64,000 nt of DNA from Faecalibacterium sp. I3-3-89 (GTDB lineage Bacteria; Bacillota; Clostridia; Oscillospirales; Ruminococcaceae): the NCBI RefSeq assembly GCF_023347275.1, contig NZ_CP094468.1, positions 868,001 through 932,000 of the forward strand, read 5' to 3'. Below the pieces are notes generated by a model. The model saw only the letters and a program-made list of their open reading frames with translations. It had not been told where the DNA came from and made no database searches. Shown here one piece after another: positions 34,351 to 43,186 of this stretch; the stretch's first letter is position 1; each line of letters begins with the position of its first letter. The translations under genes and the position numbers were made by a program.

Positions 34351-34386
34351 AACGCCATCTGCGCCGAGACGCAGATGGCGTTTTTG
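34351..34386. terminator. Bidirectional terminator
   Basis: A 13-bp perfect stem (34351-34363 with 34370-34382) followed by TTTTTG, between convergent genes. Confidence 0.9.
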
Positions 34387-35757
34387 TTACTTCACGCGGA
34401 TGACCGGCGGCGGGAAGCTGTCCAGCGCCGTCCAGTCGGGCTTGTAGATGCGGAGGAAGAGGTGGAACTTCTCGTCCGAGACGGGGAGCCAGTTGGTGGT
34501 ATCCTCCGGCGCATCCTTGGAGAGGGTGACGTCGATGGAACCGTCCGGGTTCCGGTGGAGGCCGGAGCGGTCGTTCACGCAGTAGCGGCTGATGGGGTTA
34601 TCGATGAGGAAGTTGTCCTCGCCGTAGGCCGTCACCGACCAGAATCCGGTGCCCACCGTGGGCGGCAGGGCGTCGAAGTGGAGGGTATAGGTCTTTTTGC
34701 CGGTGAGGTCGGCCCCGGTGCTGTCGGTGGAGGTGCGCGGGTAGATGGCGACGTCGGTGGTGTTGGCCCCAAGGCCCATCAGGGCCACCATGGTGCGGTA
34801 GTCGTAGGCCGTGCCGAAATCGCCGATGGGGTCGCCGTAGTAGGTCCACTGGCCCATCTGCCGGGCATAGCGTGCGGCCTGCGCCCGGAGGCTGCTCTTG
34901 AGCTGAAGGAGCATCCGCTTCCAGCGCAGCCCGCCGAGGGGGCCGAGGACGGAGGCGTCGAACCGCTCGCCCGGGCCGACGGAGAGGGCCGCGAGGCTGC
35001 GGAGAAGGGGCGCGTCCGCCTCGGCGGGCGGGTCGGTCTCCATCAGCCGGTTGGCGGTGTCGAAAAACTCCTGCGGCGTCATGGCGAGGACTTTTTCCAC
35101 CGGGACGAAATCGTTTTCCGGGGAATAACTGCCCTCCGGCGCGGCGTCCGGCCCGGCGGGGTAGGCCGAGAGGGGCATCAGCTGCATCCGGCTCTGGAGC
35201 GCCGCCACGTTCGGCAGGTCGTCCGGCCCCGAGAGCATGATGCGGGCGATGGTCCAGACCGTCCGGGTGGGGACGTCGATGCGCCGGACGCCCTCGGGCA
35301 GGGTGCCCTCCCAGCCGGAATAGGCGATGGCGTAGGCCCCGGGCGCTTCCAGCACGGCGGCGGTGTTCGTCCATGCGTCCAGCACCTGCACGTTAAAGAA
35401 GCGGTCGGTCTCCGGCACGACGTAAATTTGCGGCTCGGCGCTGACGTCCAGCCATGCCTGCGTGTAGATGGTGTCCACATTGGGGCTGACGACGGTGCGG
35501 CTGGAAGCGTCCAGCAGCTTCCGGGCGTGGATGAACTGGTTGACGGGGGCGCGGTTGGCGGAGGGGGTCTTCGCGTTGGTGGAGACGGTCTTGGTGGCGT
35601 CCACGAGCACCAGCGGGAAGGCGTAGAGGTACGCTTCTTCCAGCAGGGTCTGGATCTCAGAAGCCGCATCGGCTTTCTGGGTCGGCAGAAGGGTGACGCC
35701 GCAGGCGGCGGCAGCGGCGGAAGAGAGCCTGAGAAAATCGCGTCGGGTCATTTTCAT
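34387..35757 (-). CDS. Tat-exported DUF1254/DUF1214 protein
   Basis: 456 residues. The N terminus TRRDFLRLSSAAAAACG is a canonical twin-arginine signal, with cleavage probably near residue 30. The mature protein matches the DUF1254 plus DUF1214 architecture (PVNQFIHARKLLDASSRTVVSPNVDTIY, then a C-terminal domain with FWSVTAYGEDNFLIDNP). The family is secreted or periplasmic with no established reaction. It is the second gene of an operon with the Tat protein at 35782 (24-bp gap, AAAGGAGG before its start). Confidence 0.82.
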   Translation of the reverse strand: MKMTRRDFLRLSSAAAAACGVTLLPTQKADAASEIQTLLEEAYLYAFPLVLVDATKTVSTNAKTPSANRAPVNQFIHARKLLDASSRTVVSPNVDTIYTQAWLDVSAEPQIYVVPETDRFFNVQVLDAWTNTAAVLEAPGAYAIAYSGWEGTLPEGVRRIDVPTRTVWTIARIMLSGPDDLPNVAALQSRMQLMPLSAYPAGPDAAPEGSYSPENDFVPVEKVLAMTPQEFFDTANRLMETDPPAEADAPLLRSLAALSVGPGERFDASVLGPLGGLRWKRMLLQLKSSLRAQAARYARQMGQWTYYGDPIGDFGTAYDYRTMVALMGLGANTTDVAIYPRTSTDSTGADLTGKKTYTLHFDALPPTVGTGFWSVTAYGEDNFLIDNPISRYCVNDRSGLHRNPDGSIDVTLSKDAPEDTTNWLPVSDEKFHLFLRIYKPDWTALDSFPPPVIRVK

Positions 35758-35781
35758 GGCAGGAGCCTCCTTTTTGCAGAT

Positions 35782-37821
35782 TCAGCGGGCCAGAACGATG
35801 GAAAGGGTGACTTCCTTGGCGTCGGAGGAGAGGTCGAAGCTGCCGCCGTCCTGTGCGGGGACGCAGACGGTGTAGACCTTCTTCGCGCTGAAGCGGGCCG
35901 GGGCGTCGTCAAAGCGCCAGCCGGACACCTCGTGGTAGAGGCTGTCCGTGCCGAGGGCGAAGAGTTTGTAGTCGGCGGGGTTCCCGGTCAGGCCGTTGAT
36001 GCGGAAGGCAACGGTGGTCTGGGGATGGAGATTGTCGAGGGTGACGGTGTGCAGCCAGCTTGCGGGGGTGCCTGTGCCGCCTGCGGCATGGAAAGCGTCG
36101 GCAGAAAGCACCCGGCGGGAGGTCTTGTCCAGATCGACCTTCCGGTAGGGCATCTCGGGCAGGAAGACGAAGCGGTCCTGCAGACGGAGCAGCTCCTTGT
36201 AGCCGGTGGGGCAGTAGAGCTTGTTGCCGTCCCGGCCTGCATACATACCGATGGCCATGTTGTTGTAGCCGTAGAGGGAGGCAACGTCCACCGTGAGGAC
36301 GGTCTTGCCGGTGTCGAAGTCCAGCACGATGTACTGCCACATACCGCTGTCCACATCCTGCACGAAGCCGTAGATGTAGCCGGTGGCGGTGGAGAGCTTC
36401 ATCATGGAGGTGTCGCTGAGGTCGTCGCGGCACCAGATGCTCTTCATGGCCCAGCCGTCGGCGGTGCGGACGGTGTCCACACGCTCGACACCGGGCATGA
36501 TCATGCAGTTGCCCTTGAGCAGCCAGTTCCGGTCATAGATGTTCTCGTAGCTCTGGATGGAGGAATCGCTGTCGGGCTTTGCGAGGTTGGGGCTGCCCGC
36601 GCCGAACCAGTTGCAGACGATGGTGCTGACTCTGCCGTCGCCGTGGTCGTAGACGATGGCCGAGTTTTCGACGGAGACCGGCATATTGTCGGGCAGCTCG
36701 TCGATGACGGGATGGCTGGCCACGACCTCGCCGGTGCGGATGTCCACGGCCATGAGGCTGACGACCTCGAGGTTGTCGGTAAAAAAGACCAGCTCCCTGC
36801 TCAGAGAGGGCGAGCAACCGCCGCCCCACGCCAGACCGCCGCCGGTAGTGGCTGCGCCCTCGCGGCTGTCCTTTGCGCCCACGCTGTCGTAGGGGGTGCG
36901 CCAGACGACCTCTACGCCGCCGTTTGCCCGCAGCAGGTAGCAGGCGAGGTTCGTGAGGATGACTGCGCCCTCCCGGCAGGAGGCGATGCCGTTTTCAGCA
37001 CCCTCGCCGGGGGCGGGGGCGTAGACGTGCACCTCGCGGCTGAGGTCGGCGGTGCCGCCTGCAAGGATGGTGTCGATGGCTGCGCGGGAGATATAGCCCA
37101 TCGCACCCTGCTGGCCGCGGCTGGGGTAGATGCGGAAGCCGCCGGTGACGAACCAGAGGTTGCCGTCGTAGTCAAAGACGATGGAGAGCAGATTCTGCTC
37201 AAGGCTGCGGCCCAGCACCCGCTCGGCAGCCTCCTTGATGTTGATGTCCAGCACCTTCTGGAAAACGGGCAGCGGCGTGCCGCTCTCGTCCGTGGCCCGC
37301 AGCATCAGGACGTGGTTGTGGCTGGTGGGGCAGACGATGAGGTTGCGCCCGTCCACGAAGGAATAGGAGCTTTGGATGAGGTAGCCGCCGCCGTCATGCT
37401 TTGCGGGGGAGAAAAAGCCGATGGTCCGTACCTCCTCTGCGTCGAGGTCGCGGATGGCCAGACCGCCGAGGAAGGGGCTGATGGGGTTGTCGAAGTTGTC
37501 GAAGAAGATGGCGGGGGAGGCATTGGGGTTCGTCTTTTCCATCGCCACATTGACCTCGGGGCAGATGCCTACGGGGAGGACAGCGTCGGTGGAGTCGGTG
37601 TTGTAGCAGTCGTGGTGGATGTTCGACTCGCTGCTGCCCATAAAGGGGTTCGCATCCACGCCCTTTGCCGTCAGGGGCTTCAAAGGCAGGGCGGTGTCTT
37701 CGCTGTGGAAAAGGCCGGCCAACAGGCTGTCGGACTTGGCCGCGCTGGCGGTGGGGGCCAGCGGACAGGACAGCAGAGCGAGAGCGGAAGCGCTGAGGAA
37801 GCTGCGTCGGGTGATTTTCAT
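35782..37821 (-). CDS. Tat-exported protein of unknown function, probable beta-propeller
   Basis: 679 residues. TRRSFLSASALALLSC is a twin-arginine signal peptide. Repeated short segments of the type DYDGNLWFVTGG, GGCSPSLSRELVFFTDN, DIRTGEVVASHPV and DFDTGKTVLTVDVASLYG look like propeller blades of the PQQ/WD type, but I cannot assign a Pfam family. The mature protein should be folded in the cytoplasm before export, which often means a bound cofactor. It starts an operon with the DUF1254 protein; AAAGGAGG precedes ATG 37821. Confidence 0.65.
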   Translation of the reverse strand: MKITRRSFLSASALALLSCPLAPTASAAKSDSLLAGLFHSEDTALPLKPLTAKGVDANPFMGSSESNIHHDCYNTDSTDAVLPVGICPEVNVAMEKTNPNASPAIFFDNFDNPISPFLGGLAIRDLDAEEVRTIGFFSPAKHDGGGYLIQSSYSFVDGRNLIVCPTSHNHVLMLRATDESGTPLPVFQKVLDINIKEAAERVLGRSLEQNLLSIVFDYDGNLWFVTGGFRIYPSRGQQGAMGYISRAAIDTILAGGTADLSREVHVYAPAPGEGAENGIASCREGAVILTNLACYLLRANGGVEVVWRTPYDSVGAKDSREGAATTGGGLAWGGGCSPSLSRELVFFTDNLEVVSLMAVDIRTGEVVASHPVIDELPDNMPVSVENSAIVYDHGDGRVSTIVCNWFGAGSPNLAKPDSDSSIQSYENIYDRNWLLKGNCMIMPGVERVDTVRTADGWAMKSIWCRDDLSDTSMMKLSTATGYIYGFVQDVDSGMWQYIVLDFDTGKTVLTVDVASLYGYNNMAIGMYAGRDGNKLYCPTGYKELLRLQDRFVFLPEMPYRKVDLDKTSRRVLSADAFHAAGGTGTPASWLHTVTLDNLHPQTTVAFRINGLTGNPADYKLFALGTDSLYHEVSGWRFDDAPARFSAKKVYTVCVPAQDGGSFDLSSDAKEVTLSIVLAR

Positions 37822-37850
37822 GGTGGAGTCCTCCTTTAATTAGCTGTGTC

Positions 37851-38090
37851 AACCTCTCCGTCATTGCTTCGCAATGCCACTGCTCGGGTTGCGGCACCCA
37901 GCATCCGCAGCGCTTTGCTTGCGTCTTGCTGGCCGCGGCCCCAACAGCGACTCCCTGTTTCCGCCACTGGCGGCGGTCGTCGTTGTTGCTCCTAACGAGG
38001 GGAAGCTTTGGCATTTCGTAAAGCTTTATCTCTTCGCCAGAGGCTCCCCTCGGTAGGGGAGCTGTCGAGCGAATGCGAGACTGAGAGGTT
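37851..38090 (-). repeat. AACCTCTC dispersed element, long copy (240 bp)
   Basis: Terminal inverted repeats AACCTCTC/GAGAGGTT bound the element. Its right part, read on the minus strand, repeats the GCTCCCCTACCGAGGGGAGC hairpin and CCTCTGGCGAAGAG seen at 54392 and 62462. Its left part carries about 105 extra bases. It fills the gap between the Tat operon and the sensor kinase, and its end overlaps the kinase stop. Confidence 0.75.
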
Positions 38091-39405
38091 AAAGATTCAA
38101 TAAAATATTCACTCGGAACAGGCCGTTTTCGGTCTCGACGGTCATGGAGCCGCCGTATTTGGCTGCGGTGGTCTGGATGGAGACGAGGCCGATGCCCATG
38201 CCGTCGTGCTTGGTGGAGTGGAGCGCGCCTTTCTGGCGCTTGAGTACGCCGTCGTACCGGTTTTCGACCAGCAGGCCCAGCATGGCGGGGCTGAGCATCC
38301 GGGCCATCACCTTCACCTGCCGCTGCTCGGGCGGGAGCTTCTGGCTGGCATGGAATGCATTTTCCAGCAGGTTGCCCAGCATCATGCAGAGGTCGGCTTC
38401 CGGAACGGGCAGCTGGCGGGGCAGTTCCAGCCGCCATTCCACCGGCACGCCGAGCTGGCGGGCCTCATGGTCGTAGTGCCCGGCCAGCGCATCCACGGCG
38501 GGGTTGGCGCAGAGGGTGGGGCGCTCCTCACTCAGCTCGGATTCGTACTGGCAGAGGTAGCTTTTCAGCTCCTCCAGCTGGCCGGCTTCGGTCAGGCCGG
38601 CGATGACGTGAAGGTGCTGGCGGAAATCGTGGCGCAGATGGCGCGTCTGCTCCATATAGGCCCGAAGCTCGGTGTAGCGGCGGGACTCCACAGCCAGAAG
38701 CTGGTTTTCCCGGTCCAGCTGGGCGCTGCGGGTGTACTCCCGGGCCACCTGATACATCTCATACAGCAGCAGGAAGATGCCCAGCAGCGAGATGGAGACG
38801 GCCAGCACGGAGATGATCATCAGCCGGTTGATGAGGATGACGCCCGGGTCCAGCGGCATACAGAACATGAGGAAGGCCGCGTAGATGGCGGGCAGCGGCC
38901 ACGCCGACTGCCAGAAGGCTTCGCCTCGATACTCCCGCAGCAGCCAGCGGCTCCACTGGACCGCGGTGAACCAGAAGAGGATGCAGAGCACCGCCGACAG
39001 CCCCAGCTTGAGCAGGGCAGTGGAGACAAGGCAGACCGGCGCGTCGTTGTCCACCTCGGCCCGGGCATTGAGCACGATGGAGAGCAGATTGCAGACGGCG
39101 ATCATGACGGCAGAGAGGGAGAAGAGAAAGGCTGTCTGCCCGGTCGAGACTGCCGACTCCACCCGCCAGAGCAGCAGCCAGAATGCCGTCAGGAAGATGG
39201 GCAGGAGCATCATATTGCTGTTCAGCTCAAGGACAGTGCAGAAAGCCGCCGCCGCAAGATTGATGACGGTGACGAGGAAGGCGGTCAGCAGGGCAGTGCG
39301 GCGGGGCGATTTCAGATGCTCCCACAGCGGGGCGAGGCAGAGGAACGCCCCCGGGTAGAGGATGGAGAGGTCCAGAAAATAGCGTCCGAATAAAGTGATG
39401 TCCAA
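38089..39405 (-). CDS. AgrC-like sensor histidine kinase (GHKL type)
   Basis: About 438 residues. Six to seven membrane segments fill residues 10-225, then a coiled coil (226-255), the histidine box LRHDFRQHL with His259, and a GHKL ATPase domain with NLLENAFHAS and GMGIGLVSI. TTG 39405 has GAGAGGAGG at good spacing; an in-frame TTG at 39429 overlaps the regulator stop but lacks one. It is cotranscribed with the LytTR regulator at 39426 and should phosphorylate it. The ligand may be a peptide, as in agr systems, but no precursor gene is seen. Confidence 0.88.
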   Translation of the reverse strand: MDITLFGRYFLDLSILYPGAFLCLAPLWEHLKSPRRTALLTAFLVTVINLAAAAFCTVLELNSNMMLLPIFLTAFWLLLWRVESAVSTGQTAFLFSLSAVMIAVCNLLSIVLNARAEVDNDAPVCLVSTALLKLGLSAVLCILFWFTAVQWSRWLLREYRGEAFWQSAWPLPAIYAAFLMFCMPLDPGVILINRLMIISVLAVSISLLGIFLLLYEMYQVAREYTRSAQLDRENQLLAVESRRYTELRAYMEQTRHLRHDFRQHLHVIAGLTEAGQLEELKSYLCQYESELSEERPTLCANPAVDALAGHYDHEARQLGVPVEWRLELPRQLPVPEADLCMMLGNLLENAFHASQKLPPEQRQVKVMARMLSPAMLGLLVENRYDGVLKRQKGALHSTKHDGMGIGLVSIQTTAAKYGGSMTVETENGLFRVNILLNL

Positions 39406-39425
39406 GGCAGGGCCTCCTCTCGTCG

Positions 39426-40151
39426 TCAAAGCTCCCGCCGCATATGGCGGAACTGGTATTGTGTGAACTGGGCGAACAGGGTGTTTTTATCTTTCAGGCG
39501 CACCGGCAGGTGGGTGCCGTCCAGCATCTCGAAAGCGTCGCCGTCCAGCCGCAGCACCTTGTCCATGTTCAGGATGACGCCCCGGTTGCAGACGAGGAAA
39601 TTTTCCTGCGCCCGCAGCAGCTGCTCCACCTGTGCGAAGGTGGAGACGGCCCGGCACTCGCCGTCATCGGTGACGACCCGGACATAGTGGTTCTGGGACA
39701 TGGCGTACTGGATCTTCCGCAGTGGCAGCTGCACGGTCTGCCGTGCGATGCGGACGTCCAGCTCCGGCTCGGCCCGGAAGAGCACCCGCCGCAGCTCATC
39801 GGCCAGCTGAAAGAGCTTCTCTTCCCGGTAGGGCTTGAGCAGATAATCGAAGGGGTGGACGGGAAATGCATCCCACACATACTCCGGCGATGAGGTCACA
39901 AAGACCAGCGGCAGGTCCGGGTCGGTGCGGCGCAGGGTGCGGGCTGTGTCGATGCCGTTGGTTCCCTCCATGCAGATGTCCAGAAAAACGGCCTGATAGG
40001 CCCGGGAGGGAAACGCCTGCAAAAAGGCGTCGCCGCTCTCGAAGTGGTCACAGACCAGAATGTATCCATTGCCGAACGCCAGCCGGAGCAGACCTTCCAG
40101 CCGCTGGGCGTCGGGCAGGCGGTCTTCTACGACCGCGAATCGAAGCTCCAT
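39426..40151 (-). CDS. LytTR-family response regulator (AgrA-like)
   Basis: 241 residues. A receiver domain (1-125) with phospho-acceptor Asp58 in VFLDICMEG is followed by a LytTR DNA-binding domain (about 135-235: YVRVVTDDGECRAVSTF, FLVCNRGVILNMDKV). It is the first gene of the pair with the GHKL kinase. Upstream, two 10-bp direct repeats spaced 21 bp apart sit just behind the promoter, the pattern expected for LytTR activators, so it probably controls itself. The adjacent Tat-exported proteins are candidate targets. Confidence 0.92.
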   Translation of the reverse strand: MELRFAVVEDRLPDAQRLEGLLRLAFGNGYILVCDHFESGDAFLQAFPSRAYQAVFLDICMEGTNGIDTARTLRRTDPDLPLVFVTSSPEYVWDAFPVHPFDYLLKPYREEKLFQLADELRRVLFRAEPELDVRIARQTVQLPLRKIQYAMSQNHYVRVVTDDGECRAVSTFAQVEQLLRAQENFLVCNRGVILNMDKVLRLDGDAFEMLDGTHLPVRLKDKNTLFAQFTQYQFRHMRREL

Positions 40152-40177
40152 CCTCTCATATGCCTCCTTACGCTCCT

Positions 40178-40243
40178 ATTATAACACACCCGCGCAGCCT
40201 TGAGGACAGTCATTCACGCAGGAAATGACCCCTTTCACGCAGG
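40178..40243 (-). promoter_or_regulatory. Promoter with tandem LytTR-type direct repeats
   Basis: Minus-strand TATAAT (40178-40183) with no recognisable -35. Upstream, CCTGCGTGAA occurs twice, at 40213-40222 and 40234-40243, exactly two helix turns apart. Confidence 0.6.
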
Positions 40244-40255
40244 TTTGGCAGCAAA

Positions 40256-40286
40256 AAAGAGAGACCGGGCGGGCCGGTCTCTCTTT
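40256..40286 (-). terminator. Terminator of the LysR gene
   Basis: A 13-bp perfect stem (40256-40268 with 40274-40286), followed on the minus strand by a T-run. Confidence 0.88.
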
Positions 40287-40303
40287 GAAAGAGGATATGG
40301 GAT

Positions 40304-41161
40304 TCAGTGCCTGCTCATGGCGCAGACCATCCGGATGAACTCCCGCACCTGCGGCAGCTCACTTTCGCGCTTGCGGTAGAGCAGATAAGTAGAACGGGTA
40401 AGAGGGGTGCCGTCGGCGAAGAAGAGCGGCTCCGAGATGCCGTCGAAGTAGTTCAGGCAGATGGACGGCACGATGCTCCAGCCAAGACCGGCATTGACCA
40501 TGGCCACGCAGGTGGACAGCCCATCCACATTCAGCTGGGCGTCCGGCTCCATCTTGTGCTCCATCAGCCAGCGGGCTTTCATGCTCATGTGCTCGGGGTC
40601 AGAGTCCCGGCCGATGTAGCGCAGCTCGCGCAGGGGCACGCTGGCATTCTCCCGGCTGCGGATGAGGCAGACCGGCTCCCGCTCTAACAGGATCTTGCCC
40701 TCGTCCCAGTCGTATTCACCCCGCACGATGGCGAGGTGGACGCTGCTGTCCTGCAGCGTCCGGAGACAGTCACGGCTGTGGTTGGTGGAGACTCTGAGGG
40801 TGACGTCCGGGCACTGAGCCGTGTAGGCCGCCAGAACCTGCGGCAGACGGTATTTGGAGTAGTCGATGGAGACCTCAATGCGCAGGGTGCCGCAGATGGT
40901 GTCCTTGCGCATCTGCAGCTGCTCCCGCAGGGTGTTGAGCTCCCGGGCGGTGCGCTGGATGACCTCCCGTGCGGCCTCCCCGGCGGGGGTCAGGGTGACG
41001 CCCTGTTTGCTGCGCAGGAAAAGCGCTGCCCCCAGATCTGCCTCCATGTTCTGGAGCCGCTTGCTCAGGGTGGGCTGGGAGAGGTAGAGCTTTTCTGCGG
41101 TGCGGGTCAGGTTGCCGGTGTCGGCCAGCGTCAGGAAGATCAGCAGGTCTTTTTCGTCCAT
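40304..41161 (-). CDS. LysR-family transcriptional regulator
   Basis: 285 residues from ATG 41161. The N-terminal winged helix (1-60) reads LADTGNLTRTAEKLYLSQPTLSKRLQNMEADLG, the standard LysR helix-turn-helix; the rest is the two-lobed effector-binding domain. It follows the iron alcohol dehydrogenase on the same strand after about 80 bp and may be cotranscribed or control that gene. The effector is unknown. Confidence 0.92.
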   Translation of the reverse strand: MDEKDLLIFLTLADTGNLTRTAEKLYLSQPTLSKRLQNMEADLGAALFLRSKQGVTLTPAGEAAREVIQRTARELNTLREQLQMRKDTICGTLRIEVSIDYSKYRLPQVLAAYTAQCPDVTLRVSTNHSRDCLRTLQDSSVHLAIVRGEYDWDEGKILLEREPVCLIRSRENASVPLRELRYIGRDSDPEHMSMKARWLMEHKMEPDAQLNVDGLSTCVAMVNAGLGWSIVPSICLNYFDGISEPLFFADGTPLTRSTYLLYRKRESELPQVREFIRMVCAMSRH

Positions 41162-41240
41162 GGGATGTCCCCGTCCTTTTCGTGGTATTTCTTTCAGTAT
41201 ACCGTTTTGCGGACGGAAGCGCAAGGCGGCAGAGCGGCGA

Positions 41241-42428
41241 TCATCTATTGGCGGCGTGGTAGATGGCGATGATGTCGTCGAGGCCCAGCTTTTTGGCCGA
41301 GCCGAGGGCAGTGCCGGAGGCCTCGAGGCAGCGGCGGGCCATCTCGTTGATCTGTGCGTCGGTGGGGGCGATGCCCAGCTCGTGGAAGGAGGCGGGCATC
41401 CCGATGCTGTGGTAAAAGTCTACCATCGCGTCAATGCCCAGCAGGGCCACCTCTTCGTCGGTGCCGTCTGCCGTCACCCCCATGACATTCCGGGCAAAGC
41501 GGACGAAGCGGGGCAGGCAGTCCTTATAAACATACCGTGCCCAGCTGGGCCAGAGGGCGGCGAGGCCCGCGCCGTGGGTCACGTCGAACATACCGCCCAT
41601 CTCGTGCTCCATTTTGTGGGACATGAAATCGCCGCTGGCGATGCCGCAGCCGGTGAGGCCGTTGTGAGAGAGGCTGCCCGCCCACATCACCTCGGCCTGG
41701 GCCTCATCGTTGGCGGGGTCGGTGTGGAGGATGCGGGCGTTCTTCATCACCGTGCGCAGCAGGCCCTCGGCCAGCGCGTCGGTCAGCTCCATGTTGCCGC
41801 CGTTGGTGAAGTAGCGCTCCATCGTGTGCATCATGATGTCGGCGCAGCCGGATTCAGTCTGGTAGTCGGGCAGGGTCTTGGTCAGCTCGGGGTCCATGAT
41901 GGCGAACTTGGGGCGGCTGAGGTCGTCGTTGTAGGCCCGTTTCTGGTGGGTATCCTCGCGGGTGATGACACTGCTGTTGGAGGTCTCGCTGCCCGCCGCC
42001 GCGATGGTGAGGATGCTGGCCACAGGCAGGCACTTCTGGGCCTTGCGGGTGTGCTCGTACAGCTCCCAGACATCCTTGTCCAGCTCAGCGAGACCGTAGG
42101 CGATGGCCTTGGCGGTGTCGATGACGCTGCCGCCGCCCACTGCCAGAAGAAAGTCGATGCCATTCTCCCGGCCGATGCGGATGCCTTCGTAGACCTTGTC
42201 GAGATGGGGATTCGGCACGACACCGCCCAGCGTCCAGCTGGACAGGCCGGCCTCCGCCAGCGACTTCTCGGCCCGGTCGAGCACGCCGGAACGGATGGCA
42301 CTCTTGCCGCCGTAGACCACGAGGACGCGGGTGCCGCCGTATTCGCGCACCAGCGCGCCCACGCGCTGTTCGGTGCCCTTGCCGAAGATGACCCGGGTGG
42401 GGGAGTAGAATTCGAAATTGCTTGCCAT
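41241..42428 (-). CDS. Iron-containing alcohol dehydrogenase (butanol dehydrogenase-like)
   Basis: 395 residues from ATG 42428, with AAAGGAGG upstream. It resembles the YqhD/BDH branch of group III alcohol dehydrogenases: NAD(P) loop VGGGSVIDTAKAIA, metal-binding residues in the DIMMHTMER, SHKMEHEMGG and DVTHGAGLA segments. It reduces aldehydes such as butyraldehyde with NAD(P)H. Transcription arrives through a long leader containing two terminators and several tiny ORFs, so expression is probably conditional. The next gene is the LysR regulator. Confidence 0.92.
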   Translation of the reverse strand: MASNFEFYSPTRVIFGKGTEQRVGALVREYGGTRVLVVYGGKSAIRSGVLDRAEKSLAEAGLSSWTLGGVVPNPHLDKVYEGIRIGRENGIDFLLAVGGGSVIDTAKAIAYGLAELDKDVWELYEHTRKAQKCLPVASILTIAAAGSETSNSSVITREDTHQKRAYNDDLSRPKFAIMDPELTKTLPDYQTESGCADIMMHTMERYFTNGGNMELTDALAEGLLRTVMKNARILHTDPANDEAQAEVMWAGSLSHNGLTGCGIASGDFMSHKMEHEMGGMFDVTHGAGLAALWPSWARYVYKDCLPRFVRFARNVMGVTADGTDEEVALLGIDAMVDFYHSIGMPASFHELGIAPTDAQINEMARRCLEASGTALGSAKKLGLDDIIAIYHAANR

Positions 42429-42466
42429 TGGCAGACGACCTCCTTTTTGGTTGGAACAAAATAAAA

Positions 42467-42495
42467 CCTGCACTCTCCCGGCGGGAGGATGCAGG
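42467..42495 (-). terminator. Leader terminator proximal to the alcohol dehydrogenase
   Basis: CCTGCA (42467-42472) pairs with TGCAGG (42490-42495), with an inner near-complementary stem; T-rich sequence follows on the minus strand. It lies between a promoter and its gene, as an attenuator would. Confidence 0.7.
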
Positions 42496-42526
42496 CTTCA
42501 TTGGAAAACATCAGACAAAAAAACCT

Positions 42527-42563
42527 GCCGACACGAGGCGGTTGCAAGCCCTCTGTCGGCAGG
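42527..42563 (-). terminator. Leader terminator distal to the alcohol dehydrogenase
   Basis: A perfect 10-bp stem (42534-42543 with 42554-42563) followed by seven T on the minus strand. A near-ideal intrinsic terminator inside the leader. Confidence 0.85.
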
Positions 42564-43157
42564 ATGCTTACTTCTTCGGAGTCATAGCCTCTTGACCTCG
42601 ATTTCCTCATTTTTCGGTCTGTACCGGACGTTTCATGGAAGCTTCTCCTTTGAAACGATGAAGAACGATCAGCAGGGGAATGAATTTCTTAGTACATTGG
42701 AATGACCCTTTTCTTAACTGTTGGAGTGCGGGATACGAATCACAGAGATGAATTTCATATTACCACATTCTTTCGAGTTAGATTTGCGAAGGGAGCGTCA
42801 TTACTAGTACATTGGAGTTTCTCCTTTGGAGTTATTCAAATACGATGCTCCGTACAAAAGCTTTCTTCATTTCGAATCACCTTCGGCGGATCTATTTGAA
42901 CGCGAGGGATCTATTTCACAGACTGTACTGTTATCCGCTTTATTGAATGCTCAAGACCGGCTCTTGTTGTTGTGTTTTTATACGGGGGAAACATCCCGTT
43001 TGTGGTGAGCCTCTGTTTTGCTTCTCAGCGAACCCCGACAGTCTGTGCACACTGTGCGGGTTCCATATCAACCATCGGTCTTCGCTCCTTTCTTCTTAAA
43101 GTCAGCGGGGTGAGTTCTCATTTGAACTTCTGCTGTACTTCTCTGGTTTCTGGCTTT
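42564..43157 (-). other. AT-rich leader carrying a series of very short ORFs
   Basis: Minus-strand short frames with Shine-Dalgarno sequences: 43025-43075 (16 codons, AAAGGAG, spacing 9), 42832-42870 (12 codons, GAAGGTG), 42804-42812 (ATG-TAC-stop, AAAGGAG, spacing 8), 42714-42758 (14 codons, weak site), 42689-42697 (ATG-TAC-stop, AAAAGGG, spacing 8) and 42607-42636 (9 codons, AAAGGAG, spacing 8). AAATAGATCC is also repeated. No protein family is recognised. Confidence 0.5.
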
Positions 43158-43186
43158 ATTATACACGCACGAGCCTGTTTTGTCTA
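43158..43186 (-). promoter_or_regulatory. Promoter of the alcohol dehydrogenase leader
   Basis: Minus-strand TAGACA (43181-43186), 17-bp spacer, consensus TATAAT (43158-43163), about 730 bp ahead of the alcohol dehydrogenase. Confidence 0.75.

Noticed and set aside
34132..37839. Plus-strand open frame of 1235 codons opposite the two Tat-exported proteins
   Set aside because: It is antisense to two genes with signal peptides, ribosome binding sites and family motifs. Its composition (Gly/Val/Ala/Asp rich, no domains) is the usual mirror frame in GC-rich DNA.
42571..42610. Minus-strand ATG at 42610 opening a long frame through both leader terminators into the alcohol dehydrogenase region
   Set aside because: It crosses two terminators and reads out of frame with the dehydrogenase; the overlap with a 9-codon ORF is noted but no protein is supported.
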